From NCBI GenBank assembly GCA_946885435.1, contig CAMPGL010000013.1, forward strand, positions 1 through 23,618: a stretch of DNA of 23,618 nt, read 5' to 3'. Below, piece by piece: positions 22,537 to 23,618 of the stretch. Below the pieces are notes generated by a model. The model ran no database searches, was not told the origin of the DNA, and saw only the letters and a list, made by a program, of their open reading frames with translations. Made by a program: the position numbers and the translations under genes. The stretch is from an uncultured Brevundimonas sp. Its GTDB lineage: Bacteria; Pseudomonadota; Alphaproteobacteria; Caulobacterales; Caulobacteraceae. Every line of letters starts with the position of its first letter. The first letter of the stretch is position 1.

Positions 22537-23138
22537 CGTCCGACGCTAAGCCGCTGCTGGCCACCGGCACGCAGGGCGCCTCGCCGGCGACCCCCTATGG
22601 CCTGGCCGCCCGCTCGACGGTCGAGGGCTACGACCCGGCCAAGCACGACCGCTTCTTCGAGGCGGTCAACGCCGAACTGGGCGGGAAGGGCTTCGTCACC
22701 GCGCCGCTGGACGACGTCATCACCTGGGCCCGCACCGGCTCGCTGATGTGGATGACGTTCGGTCTGGCGTGCTGCGCGGTCGAGATGATGCAGGCCTCGA
22801 TGCCGCGCTACGACATGGAGCGGTTCGGCATGGCGCCGCGGGCCAGCCCGCGCCAGTCGGACCTGATGATTGTCGCCGGCACCCTGACCAACAAGATGGC
22901 TCCGGCGCTTCGTAAAGTATACGACCAGATGCCGGACCCGCGATACGTGGTTTCCATGGGTAGTTGCGCCAACGGCGGCGGTTACTACCACTATAGTTAC
23001 AGTGTTGTTCGTGGTTGTGACCGTATTGTTCCGGTCGACGTCTATGTGCCGGGGTGCCCGCCGACGGCGGAGGCGCTGCTCTACGGGCTGCTGCAACTGC
23101 AGAAGAAGATTCGCCGCACTGGGACGATCGAGCGATGA
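22527..23138 (+). CDS. nuoB: NADH-quinone oxidoreductase subunit B
   Basis: The 203-residue peripheral complex I subunit carries the N2 [4Fe-4S] cluster that reduces quinone. The cluster ligands C82 and C83 ([11 protein letters not shown]), C147 (GSCANGGG) and C177 ([10 protein letters not shown]) are all present. A variable N-terminal extension of about 60 residues precedes the core. It overlaps nuoA by 10 nt and nuoC by 4 nt (ATGA). Oddly, codons between about 22899 and 23033 switch to A/T-ending choices (CGT AAA GTA; AGT GTT GTT CGT GGT TGT; CGT ATT GTT) while the protein stays canonical. Confidence 0.97.
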   Translation: MGIASDAKPLLATGTQGASPATPYGLAARSTVEGYDPAKHDRFFEAVNAELGGKGFVTAPLDDVITWARTGSLMWMTFGLACCAVEMMQASMPRYDMERFGMAPRASPRQSDLMIVAGTLTNKMAPALRKVYDQMPDPRYVVSMGSCANGGGYYHYSYSVVRGCDRIVPVDVYVPGCPPTAEALLYGLLQLQKKIRRTGTIER

Positions 23139-23618
23139 GCGCGCCCTCGGAGAAGGCTCTGGCGGCGCTGGCCAAGGCCGCGGGCAAGGCCTGTGGCAAG
23201 GCGCTGGTCGAGATGAAGATCGCGTTCGGCGAGGTCACGCTGACGGTTCAGCGCGCGCAGGTCGTGCCGGCGCTGACCGCGCTGAAGGCCATGGGCTTCC
23301 AGCAGCTGGTCGATCTGTGCGGGGCGGACTATCCGGCCCGGGCCGAGCGGTTTGAGGTGGTCTACCATCTGCTGTCCCTGACCCGGAACGAGCGGATCCG
23401 CATCAAGGTGACGACCGACGAGCACCAGCCGGTGCCGACTGCGATTTCGGTCTATCCGAGCGCCGAGTGGTTCGAGCGCGAGGCTTACGACATGTACGGC
23501 ATGTGGTTCGAGGGTCACCCCGACCTGCGCCGCCTGCTGACCGACTACGGCTTCGAGGGGCACCCGCTGCGCAAGGACTTCCCGATGACGGGCTATGTCG
23601 AGGTCCGCTACGACGAGG
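23135..23618 (+). CDS. nuoC: NADH-quinone oxidoreductase subunit C, 3' end cut
   Basis: The first 161 residues of the complex I 30-kDa subunit are present; the gene runs off the window. The family signature [20 protein letters not shown] is followed by [17 protein letters not shown], the highly conserved 30-kDa motif. The subunit sits in the peripheral arm beside NuoB and NuoD and helps form the quinone pocket. The start ATG overlaps the nuoB stop. An Ala/Lys-rich N-terminus precedes the core domain. There is no sign of fusion to NuoD within the visible part. Confidence 0.95.
   Translation, partial: MSAPSEKALAALAKAAGKACGKALVEMKIAFGEVTLTVQRAQVVPALTALKAMGFQQLVDLCGADYPARAERFEVVYHLLSLTRNERIRIKVTTDEHQPVPTAISVYPSAEWFEREAYDMYGMWFEGHPDLRRLLTDYGFEGHPLRKDFPMTGYVEVRYDE

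Overview
The window is GC-rich, dense bacterial chromosome. It carries an alphaproteobacterial lon - HU - tRNA-Val block, the first genes of an alphaproteobacterial-type complex I operon (nuoA-nuoB-nuoC), a TadG-like protein, a hybrid histidine kinase with a pseudo-receiver and several small proteins typical of Caulobacterales. I therefore infer a member of Caulobacteraceae (Caulobacter, Phenylobacterium or Brevundimonas type). The genus is a guess from gene content, not from a search. No phage, insertion sequence, CRISPR array or plasmid gene was seen.

Layout. 1-6.9 kb is a mostly minus-strand signalling and envelope block. It holds a hybrid sensor kinase (CHASE8-like, HAMP, HisKA, HATPase, pseudo-receiver, receiver, HPt) followed by two small membrane proteins; a divergent TadG-like protein with a long C-terminal domain; a single-domain response regulator; a small acidic lipoprotein; a secreted alanine-rich coiled-coil protein; and a DUF488 protein. 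7.0-8.9 kb is a plus-strand pair, an acyl-AMP ligase overlapping its own acyl carrier protein by 4 bp. 9.0-12.0 kb is lon (candidate heat-shock promoter), HU and tRNA-Val, each followed by a clear hairpin terminator.

12.0-15.3 kb is a convergent autotransporter whose beta-helical passenger is interrupted by Asp-rich, calcium-loop-like inserts. 15.5-16.6 kb is a two-gene operon of an SPFH/band 7 membrane protein and a 57-residue ribbon-helix-helix protein; a palindrome overlaps the likely promoter and another overlaps the end. 16.7-18.8 kb holds a GT4 glycosyltransferase and two small proteins of unknown role. tRNA-Asp (minus) follows at 19.1 kb, then an AbgT-family transporter (minus), a divergent Tat-signal FAD oxidoreductase, and nuoA-nuoB-nuoC, with nuoC cut by the window edge.

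The strongest unusual observation is the FAD oxidoreductase at 20935-22038. The glycine-rich FAD segment that normally ends D-amino-acid-oxidase-like proteins lies in front of the GxGxxG dinucleotide-binding motif, so the family appears circularly permuted and carries a Tat/lipoprotein leader. Next in interest are the SPFH-RHH operon with its palindromes, the orphan acyl-AMP ligase/ACP pair, the Asp-rich loops in the autotransporter, and a sharply AT-richer patch inside nuoB.
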